This document shows, piece after piece, positions 5,384 to 5,700 of a stretch of 5,700 nucleotides of DNA (positions are counted from its first letter, which is position 1; every line of letters starts with the position of its first letter). The position numbers were made by a program, and so were the translations under genes. The notes under the pieces were generated by a model. That model did not search any database, was not told the origin of the DNA, and was given only the letters and a program-made list of their open reading frames with translations. Origin of the DNA: Candidatus Sulfotelmatobacter sp. (GTDB lineage Bacteria; Acidobacteriota; Terriglobia; Terriglobales; SbA1); assembly GCA_030151135.1 (NCBI GenBank), contig JASLEQ010000564.1, positions 1 through 5,700 of the forward strand. Reading direction: 5' to 3'.

Positions 5384-5700
5384 AGCGCGGCGGATTCGGT
5401 CATGGTCCGGTGCAGCCACAAGCGCGCAGTGGCCCATTCGCGTTTCGCGGTGGCAGGGGAAACCTCTACAATCTCGGCCGTTTCCTCGATGGAAAGTCCT
5501 CCGAAAAACCGAAGTTCGACAATCTTGCATTGCCGGGGATCCAGTGACGCCAACTGGTTCATGGCAGCGTCCAGCGCGATGAGATCGAGGGTCGTTTGCT
5601 TTGGAACTTCCTGGGGATGATCGAGAGCCTCGTCGAGTGAAAGCGTGACCGCATTGGCTCCGCGTTTTGCGGAGGCGGATTTCCGGGCGTAGTCGATGAG
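5380..5700 (-). CDS. ECF-type RNA polymerase sigma factor, C-terminal part (TIGR02999-like, 5' end outside window)
   Basis: The last 106 residues of an extracytoplasmic-function-like sigma factor, which directs RNA polymerase to a specific promoter set. Translating the minus strand from the window edge gives LIDYARKSASAKRG (end of region 2 and start of the linker), LSLDEALDHPQE, DLIALDAAMNQLASLDPRQ, and then region 4 with VELRFFGGLSIEETAEIVEV and the recognition helix SPATAKREWATARLWLHR, ending at TGA 5382-5380. DPRQ..VVELRFFGGLS.EETA and SPAT.KR.W..AR.WL are hallmarks of the TIGR02999 sigma group, which in Acidobacteriota and Planctomycetes is commonly encoded beside a Ser/Thr kinase. The frame is open to the edge, so the internal ATG at 5562 is not the start. 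Region 2 (promoter -10 recognition) lies mainly outside the window. The kinase gene follows with a 4-nt overlap, so the two are co-transcribed. No anti-sigma gene is visible downstream. Confidence 0.93.
   Translation of the reverse strand, partial: LIDYARKSASAKRGANAVTLSLDEALDHPQEVPKQTTLDLIALDAAMNQLASLDPRQCKIVELRFFGGLSIEETAEIVEVSPATAKREWATARLWLHRTMTESAAL

Noticed and set aside
5384..5530. 49-codon upstream extension of the kinase frame
   Set aside because: It lies wholly inside the sigma factor gene in another frame. MNPERWQ at 5383 is the usual start of this kinase class and forms an ATGA overlap with the sigma stop.
5380..5562. Sigma factor fragment starting at ATG 5562 as a 60-residue complete protein
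   Set aside because: The frame is open to the window edge and encodes recognisable sigma linker sequence upstream, so the gene is truncated by the window and does not start there.
1..5700. Defence island, CRISPR, mobile element or biosynthetic cluster
   Set aside because: No transposase, integrase, nuclease, repeat array, tRNA attachment site or cluster of enzymes was found on either strand. The gene set is a signalling pair, a cytochrome, a cupin and two small or partial unknown genes.

Overview
The window looks like chromosomal DNA from an acidobacterium. This is an inference, based mainly on the coupled pair of a TIGR02999-type ECF sigma factor and a large Ser/Thr kinase with a TPR-like sensor region, which is an architecture typical of Acidobacteriota (Solibacter/Bryobacter-like lineages). 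A membrane-anchored cytochrome c with 'PNLTPD/PNITPD' motifs and a GC-rich coding style fit the same picture. No rRNA, tRNA, CRISPR array, insertion sequence or phage gene was seen.

Layout: (1) 2-145 (+) is the 3' end of an unrecognised gene. (2) 162-680 (-) is a Cupin_5 (DUF985) protein that converges on gene 1 with only 16 bp between them. (3) 857-1228 (+) is a small hypothetical protein, divergent from the cupin and preceded by a textbook Shine-Dalgarno. (4) 1229-1446 is non-coding and holds a long perfect GC-rich hairpin plus a candidate promoter. (5) 1447-2433 (+) encodes a membrane-anchored c-type cytochrome with two cytochrome modules. The first heme site is canonical (CEVCH), the second is contracted (CGCH), and the C-terminus carries an extra CXXCK. 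(6) 2434-2521 is a short convergent spacer with a palindromic stem-loop over the kinase stop codon. (7) 2522-5383 (-) is a 953-residue transmembrane Ser/Thr kinase. (8) 5380-5700 (-) is the C-terminal part of an ECF sigma factor whose stop codon overlaps the kinase start (ATGA).

The sigma factor and kinase form one translationally coupled unit and probably make up a signalling module: an intact cytoplasmic kinase, one membrane span, a TPR-like region, and a partner sigma factor. No anti-sigma gene lies downstream of the sigma factor, so the kinase may take that role (inference). The cupin, the small protein and the cytochrome have no evident functional link to this module or to each other. 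Most of the window is ordinary accessory-style chromosome. The items most worth a second look are the heme-site deviations in the cytochrome, its uncertain 5' end, and the intergenic hairpin.
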